This document shows, piece by piece, positions 15,509 through 23,437 of a stretch of 60,231 nt of DNA. Source of the stretch: JBCBTJ01 sp039818665 (GTDB lineage: Bacteria > Pseudomonadota > Alphaproteobacteria > Caulobacterales > Hyphomonadaceae); the NCBI GenBank assembly GCA_039818665.1, contig JBCBTJ010000013.1, positions 1 to 60,231 on the forward strand, in the 5' to 3' direction. A program made the translations under genes and the position numbers. How positions within the stretch are numbered: the first letter of the stretch is position 1; each line of letters opens with the position of its first letter. Below the pieces are notes generated by a model. That model was not told where the DNA came from. It made no database searches and saw nothing but the letters and a program-made list of their open reading frames with translations.

Positions 15509-17254
15509 TTATGAAGCGGAAATGAATGACAGGAGCAGGACCACTCCAAGCAATGCCGCGGTCCATATCGCCATGCCGCCGCTTAGTCGACCGCGCGCGA
15601 GAACGCCCTCTGGACTGAACGCCGCTTCCAAACGTCCATAGGCGCGTTTGTACATGCCAGTGAACGTCGCCGTCATCGCTGGCCCAGTCTTGCTCCAAAC
15701 GGCGCCCGCCCAAAGCGCGGCGTTGTAGCCGGCTTTGCGATAGCTCCAATCGAAATCCAGGATCAGGCCCCGCTTTTCAGGCGGGTACGCGCCGATTCGC
15801 TTCAACAAGACGAACGCGAAGGCGGCGAGCACGAGCAGCTGCATTTGCGTCAATATGTGCTCGGCGGTGAAAGGCTGGTACGCCAACGCCTCCTGCGGAT
15901 AGGGCAGCATGCGGTAGAGCCAGCCATAACCGCCGCCAGACGCCATCGTCGGCAGGCCGACGAAGATGCAGATGAAGGCCGCCATCCCCATGGCGAGCAG
16001 CATATTGAAGGGCGCTTCCTTCACGCGCTTGCCGCTGTCGTGGCCGAAGAAGGCGAAGTACGGAATTTTGATACCGGAATGCTCCAACACGCCTGCGGAG
16101 GCGAAGAGCAGCATGCCCCAGACTATGAAAAGCTGCGCCTCGGCCACCGCGCTGATGGTCAGCGATTTCGCGACGAAACCGGAGAACAATGGAAACGCCG
16201 AAATCGAGGCCGCGCCGATCAAACAGAACAGCGCCGTCCAGGGCATGGATTTGTAGAGCCCGCCAAGCTCCGTGGCCTTGGTCGTGCCGGTCCGATAGAG
16301 CACCGCGCCCATGCTCATGAACAAGAGCGCCTTGTAAATGATATGGCAGAACGCGTGCGCGGCGGCCCCGTTCATCGCCAATGGCGTGCCGACCCCGATG
16401 GCGCAGACCATGAACCCGACTTGGTTGTTGAGGCTATATGCCAGCACCTTGCGCAGATCATTCTCGATGACCGCGAAGAAGACTGGGAAGACCGTCATCA
16501 CCGCGCCGATCCAGATCAGCGTGTCTTCGCCTGGGAACATGCGCGCGAGCGCGTAAACGGCGAGCTTCGTGGTGAAAGCGGACAGGACCACAGCGCCGGT
16601 GACCGTCGCCTTGGGGTAGGAGTCCTGCAGCCAGTTGTGCAGAAGCGGAAAGGCCGCCTTGATCCCGAAGGCGGCGAAGATCAGCAGCGCGCCCGGGTCC
16701 TGGAGCGACTCGAACGCCTCCAGCGCCATCGTCCCGTTCGCTTTTAGGTAATACGCCGCCCCGTCCAACATCAGCACGCCAGACAAGATCTGGATCGCCA
16801 GGTAGCGCATCGCCGCGCCATGGGCGGCCGTCGTGCCGGCGCGCAAGATTAGAAAGACCGACGACACCGCCGTGAGCTCCCAGAAGATGAAGAGCGTCAT
16901 CAAATCGCCGGCGAAGGTCGCGGCCACGGCCGCGCCAGCGTAAATCAAGGCCGATCCATCCTGAATGCGGTCGTCCTGATGGAGCGCGTATATGGCGTTT
17001 AGAAACGCCGCGATGAGAAACGCCAGGCCGAAAATGAACGACAAACTGTCGACACGAAACAGCACCAGGTCGAGCCCGAGCGCTGAAACCACAGACAGAT
17101 CAACGCGCTGATCGGCGTTTAGCAGAATCGCCAAGGCGACGAGCGGCGCGCCGACGGCCAGCACCTGGCGCGCCAGCCGAAACGGCAGAAACGCGGCCAA
17201 GCAGCCCGCGGCGATGAGGATGAGGCCTGGATTGACCGTCAGCAGAAACGCCAT
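15509..17254 (-). CDS. NuoL/NuoM-like antiporter subunit of Mrp complex (third copy)
   Basis: A 581-residue polytopic membrane protein of the proton-conducting membrane transporter family shared by complex I NuoL/M/N and Mrp antiporters. The charged residues that carry protons are present: E126 in TM5 (FWELTAVSS), K199 (GIKAAFPLLHNWL), H206 and K230 (FTTKLAVYALARM). It has a longer C-terminus than its two sister subunits, with extra hydrophobic helices from about 500. It is the last gene of the operon, starting one base inside the preceding stop (TGATG). A short hairpin (CGCCAAG/CTTGGCG, 15453-15468) downstream may end the transcript. Confidence 0.9.
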   Translation of the reverse strand: MAFLLTVNPGLILIAAGCLAAFLPFRLARQVLAVGAPLVALAILLNADQRVDLSVVSALGLDLVLFRVDSLSFIFGLAFLIAAFLNAIYALHQDDRIQDGSALIYAGAAVAATFAGDLMTLFIFWELTAVSSVFLILRAGTTAAHGAAMRYLAIQILSGVLMLDGAAYYLKANGTMALEAFESLQDPGALLIFAAFGIKAAFPLLHNWLQDSYPKATVTGAVVLSAFTTKLAVYALARMFPGEDTLIWIGAVMTVFPVFFAVIENDLRKVLAYSLNNQVGFMVCAIGVGTPLAMNGAAAHAFCHIIYKALLFMSMGAVLYRTGTTKATELGGLYKSMPWTALFCLIGAASISAFPLFSGFVAKSLTISAVAEAQLFIVWGMLLFASAGVLEHSGIKIPYFAFFGHDSGKRVKEAPFNMLLAMGMAAFICIFVGLPTMASGGGYGWLYRMLPYPQEALAYQPFTAEHILTQMQLLVLAAFAFVLLKRIGAYPPEKRGLILDFDWSYRKAGYNAALWAGAVWSKTGPAMTATFTGMYKRAYGRLEAAFSPEGVLARGRLSGGMAIWTAALLGVVLLLSFISAS

Positions 17255-17652
17255 CAGCCGCGCTCCCGTCCGCCGTCGGCCGGCTCGTCTTGATCGCCAT
17301 AATAGTTTTCATCGCGCCGCAGCAGACGCCCTAACGGCCAGCCCGCCAGAACGACGAACGCAAACGCGAGAAAACCGTAGATCCCATAAAACCCAGTCGC
17401 ATTCGCCGTCTCGACCTTGTCGTGGCGCGACATGCCGAAATCGAGCAGGATGAGAACCAGGGACAGCGCCGCAAGGCCCCAGAAGATCATGCGCCCGACG
17501 CCAGGCAGCCCGACCCAGCCGAACAGGGCTTTCGCCACCGGATGCATGTCGTCGTCCGCCGATGGCCGCTGCGGATCGGCCGACTCAGGGCGCTTTTGAA
17601 AGCGGCCCGATCCATCGCGCTCCAGATCGCCGGGCCCGTTCTCCTCGCTCAT
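17254..17652 (-). CDS. Small two-helix membrane protein of the Mrp operon
   Basis: A 132-residue protein with a charged N-terminus (SEENGPGDLERDGSGRFQ) and two hydrophobic segments (about 57-72 and 88-106), separated by a polar loop. I do not recognise the family. It starts by a 4-base ATGA overlap with the preceding antiporter gene and its own stop overlaps the next start. This shows it is a genuine operon member rather than an insertion. The frame continues upstream but ATG 17652 fits the overlap pattern. An accessory or assembly role is inferred from position only. Confidence 0.75.
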   Translation of the reverse strand: MSEENGPGDLERDGSGRFQKRPESADPQRPSADDDMHPVAKALFGWVGLPGVGRMIFWGLAALSLVLILLDFGMSRHDKVETANATGFYGIYGFLAFAFVVLAGWPLGRLLRRDENYYGDQDEPADGGRERG

Positions 17653-19127
17653 GGGCGTACTCCGACCGCAGGTGTGAGAAACTCGCCGAGACTGCCGACC
17701 GTGAAAAATAGAACGAAGCAAAGGCCCGCGGTGAACAGAGGCGCGGCCACTGTCAAAGCCGGCGCTCCGCCAGCGCGCTTATAGGGCGCGGGCTCAGGCG
17801 TTCCCGGCGGCGGCATCAGCGCCAGAATCGGGATCGGCAGCAAATAGGCCACGTTCAAAAGCGACGAAACGATCAAGACCGCGATCACATAGCCCTTCCC
17901 GTCGGCGTCCGCGGCGCCTTGCATCAGCTCGTATTTCGGCCAGTCCCCGGCGAGCGGCGGAATCCCGACGATCGACAAAGCGCCGATCATAAAGGCGATG
18001 AACACCAGCGGCATGCGCCGCCCCAAACCTCGCATCTCCGAGATATTCTGAACGCCCGTGGCGACGTAAATCGCGCCGGCGCACATGAAGAGCGTGATCT
18101 TCCCCGAAGCGTGCGCGGCGATCTGAAGCGCTCCGCCCATGAAGCCCGCCGCGTCGGCGAGCATCGCGCCGATGGTGACATAACCGAGCTGCGAGACCGT
18201 CGAATAAGCGAGCCGCGCTTTGAGATTGTCTTTGGTGAGCGCAATCAGCGATGAGGCGATCACTGTGAAACACGCCACGGCGAGGACCCAGTCCGTGGCC
18301 GGCGTCTCGTTCAGCATGTCTTCGCCGAAGATGTAGAGCGCGATCTTCAAGATCGTGAAAACGCCCGCCTTCACGACCGCCACCGCGTGCAGCAACGCCG
18401 ACACGGGCGTCGGGGCCACCATCGCGTTCGGCAGCCAGAAGTGAAACGGCATCAGGGCCGCTTTGCCGACGCCGAAGGCGAACAAGAGCAACAGCGCGCT
18501 GGCGACGCCCGGACCCACATCGCTGTCCAGCAGGCCGCCAGGCGTGAAGTCCAGGCTTCCCGCCAAGGTCCAAGTCCAGACCACGCCGACCAGGAATAGC
18601 CCGATCGAGGTGCCAAGCAGCGTCATCAGATAGATCCGCGCGCCGCGCCGAGCGTTCTCGTCCCCTTTGTGGGCGACAAGGGGATAAGTCGAGAGCGTCA
18701 GCACCTCGTAGAACACAAACAGCGTAAACAGATTGCCGGCGAGCGCCACACCCATCGCGCCGCACAGCGCGACAGCGAAACACATGTAGAAGCGCGTCTG
18801 ATTCCGCTCCCGATTGCCGCGCATATAGCCGATCGAATACAGCGAATTTACGATCCACAGGCTCGAGGCGACGAGCGCGAACAAGGCGCCGAGCGGTTCC
18901 ACTTTGAAGGCGAAAGACAGTCCCTCCGCCGCCTCCCAAAGCGTCAATTCCGGCCGCTCGCCATGGTTCACGGCGAGGCCGATCTGGATCGCAAAGATGA
19001 ACAACGCGCCGGCGCCGACCAGGGTGGCGCCCTCCCGCAAGTTCGGCGCGCGCCCGAGCAGATAGATCGCCGCCATCGTAGCGAGCGGGATCAACAAGCA
19101 GCCGAGGATCAGCGTCTCATGGCTCAT
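17649..19127 (-). CDS. MrpD/NuoM-like cation:proton antiporter subunit (second copy)
   Basis: A 492-residue NuoM/MrpD-like subunit with about fourteen helices. Key residues seen: E141 in TM5 (FYEVLTLSTYPLV), K222 in TM7 (GVGKAALMPFHFWLP), and H247 and K253 in TM8 (LLHAVAVVKAG). The PTPVSALLHA stretch is typical of true NuoM/MrpD proteins, more so than in the neighbouring paralogues. It overlaps both neighbours by 4 bases. Which of the three paralogues replaces the large MrpA subunit cannot be settled from sequence reading alone. Confidence 0.92.
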   Translation of the reverse strand: MSHETLILGCLLIPLATMAAIYLLGRAPNLREGATLVGAGALFIFAIQIGLAVNHGERPELTLWEAAEGLSFAFKVEPLGALFALVASSLWIVNSLYSIGYMRGNRERNQTRFYMCFAVALCGAMGVALAGNLFTLFVFYEVLTLSTYPLVAHKGDENARRGARIYLMTLLGTSIGLFLVGVVWTWTLAGSLDFTPGGLLDSDVGPGVASALLLLFAFGVGKAALMPFHFWLPNAMVAPTPVSALLHAVAVVKAGVFTILKIALYIFGEDMLNETPATDWVLAVACFTVIASSLIALTKDNLKARLAYSTVSQLGYVTIGAMLADAAGFMGGALQIAAHASGKITLFMCAGAIYVATGVQNISEMRGLGRRMPLVFIAFMIGALSIVGIPPLAGDWPKYELMQGAADADGKGYVIAVLIVSSLLNVAYLLPIPILALMPPPGTPEPAPYKRAGGAPALTVAAPLFTAGLCFVLFFTVGSLGEFLTPAVGVRP

Positions 19128-20650
19128 CGCGCGCTCCCCGATCCGATCACAGCGGCCGCAGCCTCATTCGCGAGCGTCGCCGGAACGGACGCGTCGAACC
19201 CGATCCAGATATTGGCGATCGCGAGGATCCAAAGCGGAACCAATATGGCCGCCGGCGCCTCCTTGCGGGCTTTGGTCGGATTGGCAGGCGGCTTGAAGAA
19301 CACCGCTTCGAGCACCCGCCCCATATAGACGACCGCGAGCAAGCTGGAGAAGACGATGATCATCGCCGCCCACCACCAGCCCTCGGCGAGCACGGCGTTG
19401 AGAAGCGCGATTTTCGACTGGAACCCGGCGGTCAGCGGCACGCCGATCAGCGACAACGCCGCGATCCCAAAAGCGGTCATCGTAAGCGGCGCCCCGCGCG
19501 CCGCGCCCTCGAAATCATTGAGCCGCGCGCCCTGATAGGTCAGCACGAGCGCCGCGACCGCCATGAACAAAGCGCCTTTCATGAGGGCGTGGTTGATCAG
19601 GTGAAGCAGCCCCGCAGACAAGCCCAGCGCCGTCCCTAAGGCCACGCCAAGCAGAATGTAGCCGACCTGCGCGACCGAGGAATAGGCCAGCATGCGGCGG
19701 ATGTCGGATTGGAAGATCGCCTGGAAGGAGCACGCCACCATCGCGGCGAGCGATAAGGGCGCCAGCAAGTAGACAAAGCCGGCGCTGTCCATGGCGAAGT
19801 CGAACGAGAACACGCTGAACACGAATCTGGCGAGCGCGTAGATCGCGACCTTGGTCGCCGTCGCCGACAGGAAGACGGTCACAAAGCTCGGCGCGTGGGC
19901 GTAGGCGCCCGGCAGCCACTGGTGCAGCGGCCACATCGCCGCCTTCAGTCCGAGCCCGACCACGATAAAAGCGAAGCCCGCCTGCACGGTCCGGCTGTCG
20001 CCAAGCTCCGGCAGGCGCGTGGCGATGTCCGCCATGTTCAGCGTGCCCGTGGCCGCATACAGGAAGCCGACGCCGATGACGTAGAAGGACGCCCCGATCG
20101 TCCCCATGATCAGATAACTGAACGCCGCCGGCAGTGCGCGGCGGTCCCGGCGCGCGCCGAGCGCGACAAGCACATAAGTGGCGATCGAGCTGATCTCGAG
20201 AAAGACGAACAAATTGAAGGCGTCGCCCGTCGCCGCGACGCCCAGCAGCCCGCAGAAACAGACCATATAGGCCGCGTAGAAATAGGCGCGCTTTTCCTGT
20301 CGGATCTCCGCCGTCACAGTCGGCCGCGAAAAGATGACCGCCAACACCCCGACAGCTGAAACAAGCAACAAAATCAGCGCGTTCAGAGAGTCGATCCGAA
20401 ACTCGATGCCAAAGGGCGGCTCCCAGCCGCCAAGCGCGTAGGACACCACGCCGCCGTCGCGCACCTGCGCCAACAGGATGAGCGCGAACAGCGTCGAAGC
20501 GACGCTGGCGACGATCGACAAGAACCAAGACAAACGCTCGCTCGAAAACACCACGGCGATCGGCGCGAGGATCATGGGCAGGGCGACGATTAGGGCCGCG
20601 GCGTGCCGCACCGCCCAATCCGGCGCGAGGGACAAGACGAGCGCGTCCAT
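19124..20650 (-). CDS. mrpD: MrpD-like cation:proton antiporter subunit
   Basis: A 508-residue antiporter-like subunit directly following mrpC, the position of mrpD (mbhH in archaeal hydrogenase operons). Functional residues: E152 (FLEISSIATYVLV), K236 (GLGLKAAMWPLHQWLP), H243 and K267 (ATATKVAIYALARF). The discontinuous-helix region around DIRRMLAYSSVAQVGYILLG is conserved. Start overlaps the mrpC stop by one base (TGATG) and its end overlaps the next antiporter gene by 4 bases. Confidence 0.92.
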   Translation of the reverse strand: MDALVLSLAPDWAVRHAAALIVALPMILAPIAVVFSSERLSWFLSIVASVASTLFALILLAQVRDGGVVSYALGGWEPPFGIEFRIDSLNALILLLVSAVGVLAVIFSRPTVTAEIRQEKRAYFYAAYMVCFCGLLGVAATGDAFNLFVFLEISSIATYVLVALGARRDRRALPAAFSYLIMGTIGASFYVIGVGFLYAATGTLNMADIATRLPELGDSRTVQAGFAFIVVGLGLKAAMWPLHQWLPGAYAHAPSFVTVFLSATATKVAIYALARFVFSVFSFDFAMDSAGFVYLLAPLSLAAMVACSFQAIFQSDIRRMLAYSSVAQVGYILLGVALGTALGLSAGLLHLINHALMKGALFMAVAALVLTYQGARLNDFEGAARGAPLTMTAFGIAALSLIGVPLTAGFQSKIALLNAVLAEGWWWAAMIIVFSSLLAVVYMGRVLEAVFFKPPANPTKARKEAPAAILVPLWILAIANIWIGFDASVPATLANEAAAAVIGSGSAR

Positions 20651-21141
20651 CAGGCCGACCCTGCCGCCTTGTCGTCGTCGCGCTCGGCCACGGCGACGCC
20701 TTGGTCGATGGCGCGGACATCGTCGCTCTCGATCGTGCCGTAGGCTTCGCGGATGCGCACAATGATCGCAAGGCCGACCGACAGGGTCGCCACGCCCACC
20801 ACGATGGCCGTCAGGATGAGGACGTGCGGCAGGGGGTTCGAATACACTTCTTTGAGCGGCTCGTAGGCGCCGTGGCCGGCGCCGGCCGACGCGTCCGAAT
20901 AGCCAGCCTCAGCAGACCCTTCGTCATAGGTCTTGGGATAGTCGCGGCCATAAAGGATCGGCGCGGTGCCGCCGGCGACTTTGCTGAGCGTGATGTAGAA
21001 TAGGAAGATGGACGTCTGGAAAACGGACAGGCCGACGAGGCGTTTGATCAAATTATTCGATTGGAACACGATATAGAGGCCGATCATCATCAGCCCGATG
21101 ATCGCCCAATAGTTCGAACGCTCCAGAACAAACTCGGTCAC
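20650..21141 (-). CDS. mrpC: Mrp antiporter subunit C (NuoK-like)
   Basis: A 163-residue NuoK-like subunit with three helices: ERSNYWAIIGLMMIGLYIVF, then LVGLSVFQTSIFLFYI, and a third near LPHVLILTAIVVGVATLSVG. The PLPHVLILTAIVVGVA motif is diagnostic for MrpC/MnhC. A 45-residue polar glycine/alanine/serine insert lies between helices two and three, longer than in typical MrpC (about 110-125 residues). A GTG start at 21141 is chosen: it lies one base past the mrpB stop and GAGGA precedes it. Sequence upstream in frame belongs to mrpB in another frame. Confidence 0.92.
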   Translation of the reverse strand: MTEFVLERSNYWAIIGLMMIGLYIVFQSNNLIKRLVGLSVFQTSIFLFYITLSKVAGGTAPILYGRDYPKTYDEGSAEAGYSDASAGAGHGAYEPLKEVYSNPLPHVLILTAIVVGVATLSVGLAIIVRIREAYGTIESDDVRAIDQGVAVAERDDDKAAGSA

Positions 21142-21142
21142 G

Positions 21143-21595
21143 TCACCAATCCTCGTCGCGGATTTCCGCCACGCGGCCGGCGAACGCGTAGAAGATGGAC
21201 AACATCGATCCCGAGACGCCGAACAGAACGCCGAGTTCGATGATGATGATCCCCATATGCTGGCCGAGATGCCCGCCGGGCGGTTCGTCGACCAGAGCGT
21301 CATAGTCGAGATAATTGCCGCCGCCCATCAAGGCCCAAAAGCCGACGCCGGCATAAAGAATAACCCCGAAGGCGGCGAGACGGCGCGTGAACCAGGGCGG
21401 GATCATCCGCAGCGTGTCCTGCATGCCGAAGATCAGCGCGTAGAGGATGATCGCCACAGCGAAGATCACGCCGGCCTGGAAGCCGCCGCCCGGGCTGTAT
21501 TCGCCATGGAACTGCACATAAAAGGCATACAGCGCGATCAGCGGGATCAGCAGCTTCGAGACGACGCGCAGAATGACATGACGATCGCCCGTCAT
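21143..21595 (-). CDS. mrpB: Mrp antiporter subunit B
   Basis: A 150-residue MnhB/MrpB protein. The family hallmark FHGEYSPGGGFQAGVI (near 29-44) is present, with four predicted helices including ILYAGVGFWALMGGG and GIIIIELGVLFGVSGSML. MrpB supports assembly and ion movement of the Mrp complex. The gene overlaps the upstream DUF4040 gene by 4 bases and is one base from mrpC. Confidence 0.93.
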   Translation of the reverse strand: MTGDRHVILRVVSKLLIPLIALYAFYVQFHGEYSPGGGFQAGVIFAVAIILYALIFGMQDTLRMIPPWFTRRLAAFGVILYAGVGFWALMGGGNYLDYDALVDEPPGGHLGQHMGIIIIELGVLFGVSGSMLSIFYAFAGRVAEIRDEDW

Positions 21596-22182
21596 TCCTC
21601 GTCCTCTTTGTCTTTGGTCGACGCGGCGATGGAGCGCTCGCCGAAGCCCAAGAGCAGCACGACCCCCAATCCGGCCGCGAACACAACCGCCACCTCGCCC
21701 AGCGTGTCGAAGCCGCGATAGCTCGCCAGCACTGACGTCACGACGTTGGGAATCCCGATATCGGCGTAATTCCGCTCAAGGTAGCCGGCGCCGACATAGC
21801 TGTTCGCCGGCGAATTCGGATCGCCATAGGGCGGCAGATCGATCGAGGCGTAAATCAACATCGCGCCGGCGGCGAAACAGACGAGCAGCGGCGCAAGCTT
21901 CGACGCGTCGCGGTCGGCCTTCGCGGTCCGCACGGTGAGCAACATGGCGCCGAGCATCAGCGTGGTCGAGATCCCCGCGCCGACGGCCGCCTCGGTAAAC
22001 GCCACATCCACCGCGTCGAGCGCCACAAACCAGACGGCCGAGACCAGGGAATACACGCCCGAGAGCATGACAATCGCGAACAAACTGCGAAGCCGCGCGA
22101 TGGCGATCGCCGTAATGAACAGAAGGATGAGAAGCGTGACATTGATGAGCCCCACTTCAAGGTCGACGACGCTCTCGGTCAT
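21592..22182 (-). CDS. DUF4040 / MbhD-like subunit (C-terminal module of MrpA)
   Basis: A 196-residue membrane protein corresponding to the DUF4040/MbhD and following MbhE regions that form the C-terminal end of MrpA in canonical Mrp operons. Visible motif: LRSLFAIVMLSGVYSLVSAVWF, then DVAFTEAAVGAGISTTLM. The FTEAAVGAG block is the NuoJ-like proton-path element. The second half (FDTLGEVAVVFAAGLGVVLLL) resembles MbhE. As a separate gene it mirrors archaeal Mbh/Mbx operons. Both ends overlap neighbours by 4 bases. Confidence 0.88.
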   Translation of the reverse strand: MTESVVDLEVGLINVTLLILLFITAIAIARLRSLFAIVMLSGVYSLVSAVWFVALDAVDVAFTEAAVGAGISTTLMLGAMLLTVRTAKADRDASKLAPLLVCFAAGAMLIYASIDLPPYGDPNSPANSYVGAGYLERNYADIGIPNVVTSVLASYRGFDTLGEVAVVFAAGLGVVLLLGFGERSIAASTKDKEDEE

Positions 22183-22556
22183 GACGTCGGCGCTCCGTCG
22201 TCACCGCCGCGCGCGGCGCGTCCGATCAAGGGCTGCAAACCCGCTGTATGGGCGGCGCTCGCGATTGCATGGGAGGCTGTCGGGCTCGTCAAAAACAAGA
22301 ACAGCCAAATGACCGCCAGCTTGAAGGCGATGAGCCAGCTGGGCGAGAGCAGCGCCAAGCCGATGATCAGGAACGTCGTCGCCGACGTGTCGATGACGCT
22401 GGCGGCGTGCAGGCGTGTGTAAAAGTCGGGAAAACGCAGCAAACCGACCGAGCCGATCACGGTGAGCACGCCGCCGAGCACCGCCAGCGCGCCGCCCAAA
22501 AACGGCCGCACGGCATGAAAAATCTCGCCGGCTTGGGTCAAAATCTCGGACATCAT
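22179..22556 (-). CDS. mrpG: Mrp antiporter subunit G
   Basis: A 125-residue MnhG/MrpG protein with three hydrophobic helices; the GSVGLLRFPDFYTRLHAAS motif (about 36-54) is the family signature. Two adjacent ATGs (22556, 22553) are possible starts; the first overlaps the mrpF stop. A small, essential, non-catalytic subunit of the Mrp complex in the inner membrane. Confidence 0.94.
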   Translation of the reverse strand: MMSEILTQAGEIFHAVRPFLGGALAVLGGVLTVIGSVGLLRFPDFYTRLHAASVIDTSATTFLIIGLALLSPSWLIAFKLAVIWLFLFLTSPTASHAIASAAHTAGLQPLIGRAARGGDDGAPTS

Positions 22557-22849
22557 CCCTCGTCCTCCGGCTGCGCCGTCCGGCGCGCGAGCGGGACTTG
22601 AAAGGAGCGGTAGCGGAAGAATTTCAAGATCGCGATCGTCGAAACAAAATTGATCAGCGCGTAGAGCAACGCAATGTCAAGAAAGTCGGGCCGGCCCATC
22701 AGAAAGCCGAGCACGGCCAAGAACAGCACCGTTTTTGTTCCAAAGGAATTGACCGCCAGCACCCGGTCGTAAAGCGTCGGCCCCGCCAAGGCGCGCGTCA
22801 GCAGCATCGCGAGAGCGATAATCAGCGCGAGCGCTGTGACGGCGATCAT
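22553..22849 (-). CDS. mrpF: Mrp antiporter subunit F
   Basis: A 98-residue MnhF/MrpF protein with three helices. The family landmarks GPTLYDRVLAVNSFGTKTVL and PDFLDIALLYALINFVSTIAILKF are plain. MrpF contributes to bile/sodium export phenotypes in other bacteria. ATGA overlaps join it to both mrpE and mrpG. Confidence 0.94.
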   Translation of the reverse strand: MIAVTALALIIALAMLLTRALAGPTLYDRVLAVNSFGTKTVLFLAVLGFLMGRPDFLDIALLYALINFVSTIAILKFFRYRSFQVPLARRTAQPEDEG

Positions 22850-23325
22850 GTCGGCGCTCCGTCGACCGCGCGTTGGGCCCGCCAGTCCATTTCATCGAAA
22901 GCGTCCGGCCCCGCCATGTTTTCGTACAGCGCGTGAACGAGCAGATTCCCGCCATCCACCTCGACGGTGACCGTGCCCGGCGTCAGCGTGATGGAATTGG
23001 CGAACACGGTCTTCGCAAGATCGCTCTCGCACCGCGTTTTCACTTTCACGAGAGCCGGATCAATATCGAGATCGGCCCTCAAACAGGCTCGAATGACCGT
23101 CCAATTGGCCTTGAAGATCTCGCCGACCAGCCACGTCCAATACCGGAAAAACACCGGCAGGCGGCCATAGGGCGAAACCTCCTTGTCGACCAGGCCGAGG
23201 CGCATTGCGAGAATCGCCGACACCACGATGGACACGGTCCCGAGCGACAAAATCAAGGGTTTGAACAATCCCGAAAGGCCGAGCCAAAGCACGGTCATCG
23301 CGAGAATCAGCGACAGCAGATACAC
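22846..23325 (-). CDS. mrpE: Mrp antiporter subunit E
   Basis: A 159-residue MnhE/MrpE protein and the first gene of the ten-gene operon. Hydrophobic N-terminus, then FRYWTWLVGEIFKANWTVIRACL and NSITLTPGTVTVEVDGGNLLVHAL, the conserved cytoplasmic MrpE core. The start is uncertain: GTG at 23325 or the ATG nine codons later. 23326-23437 (112 bases) separates it from the DUF2336 gene and presumably holds the operon promoter, but I see no clear hexamers. Confidence 0.92.
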   Translation of the reverse strand: MYLLSLILAMTVLWLGLSGLFKPLILSLGTVSIVVSAILAMRLGLVDKEVSPYGRLPVFFRYWTWLVGEIFKANWTVIRACLRADLDIDPALVKVKTRCESDLAKTVFANSITLTPGTVTVEVDGGNLLVHALYENMAGPDAFDEMDWRAQRAVDGAPT

Positions 23326-23437
23326 TTCTCGCGCAACGCTCCCCCGGTCTGTTCAACGTTCGGCAACGAGGTGACCTAGACCGATGGCGGCGCGTTTACC
23401 AGTCCCTTTGAAGCGACGAGACGCCGCTGCCTAGAGG

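Noticed and set aside
15509..23325. Membrane-bound hydrogenase or complex I locus
   Set aside because: Gene order resembles the Mbh Mrp module, but there are no hydrogenase, iron-sulfur or NADH-binding subunits.
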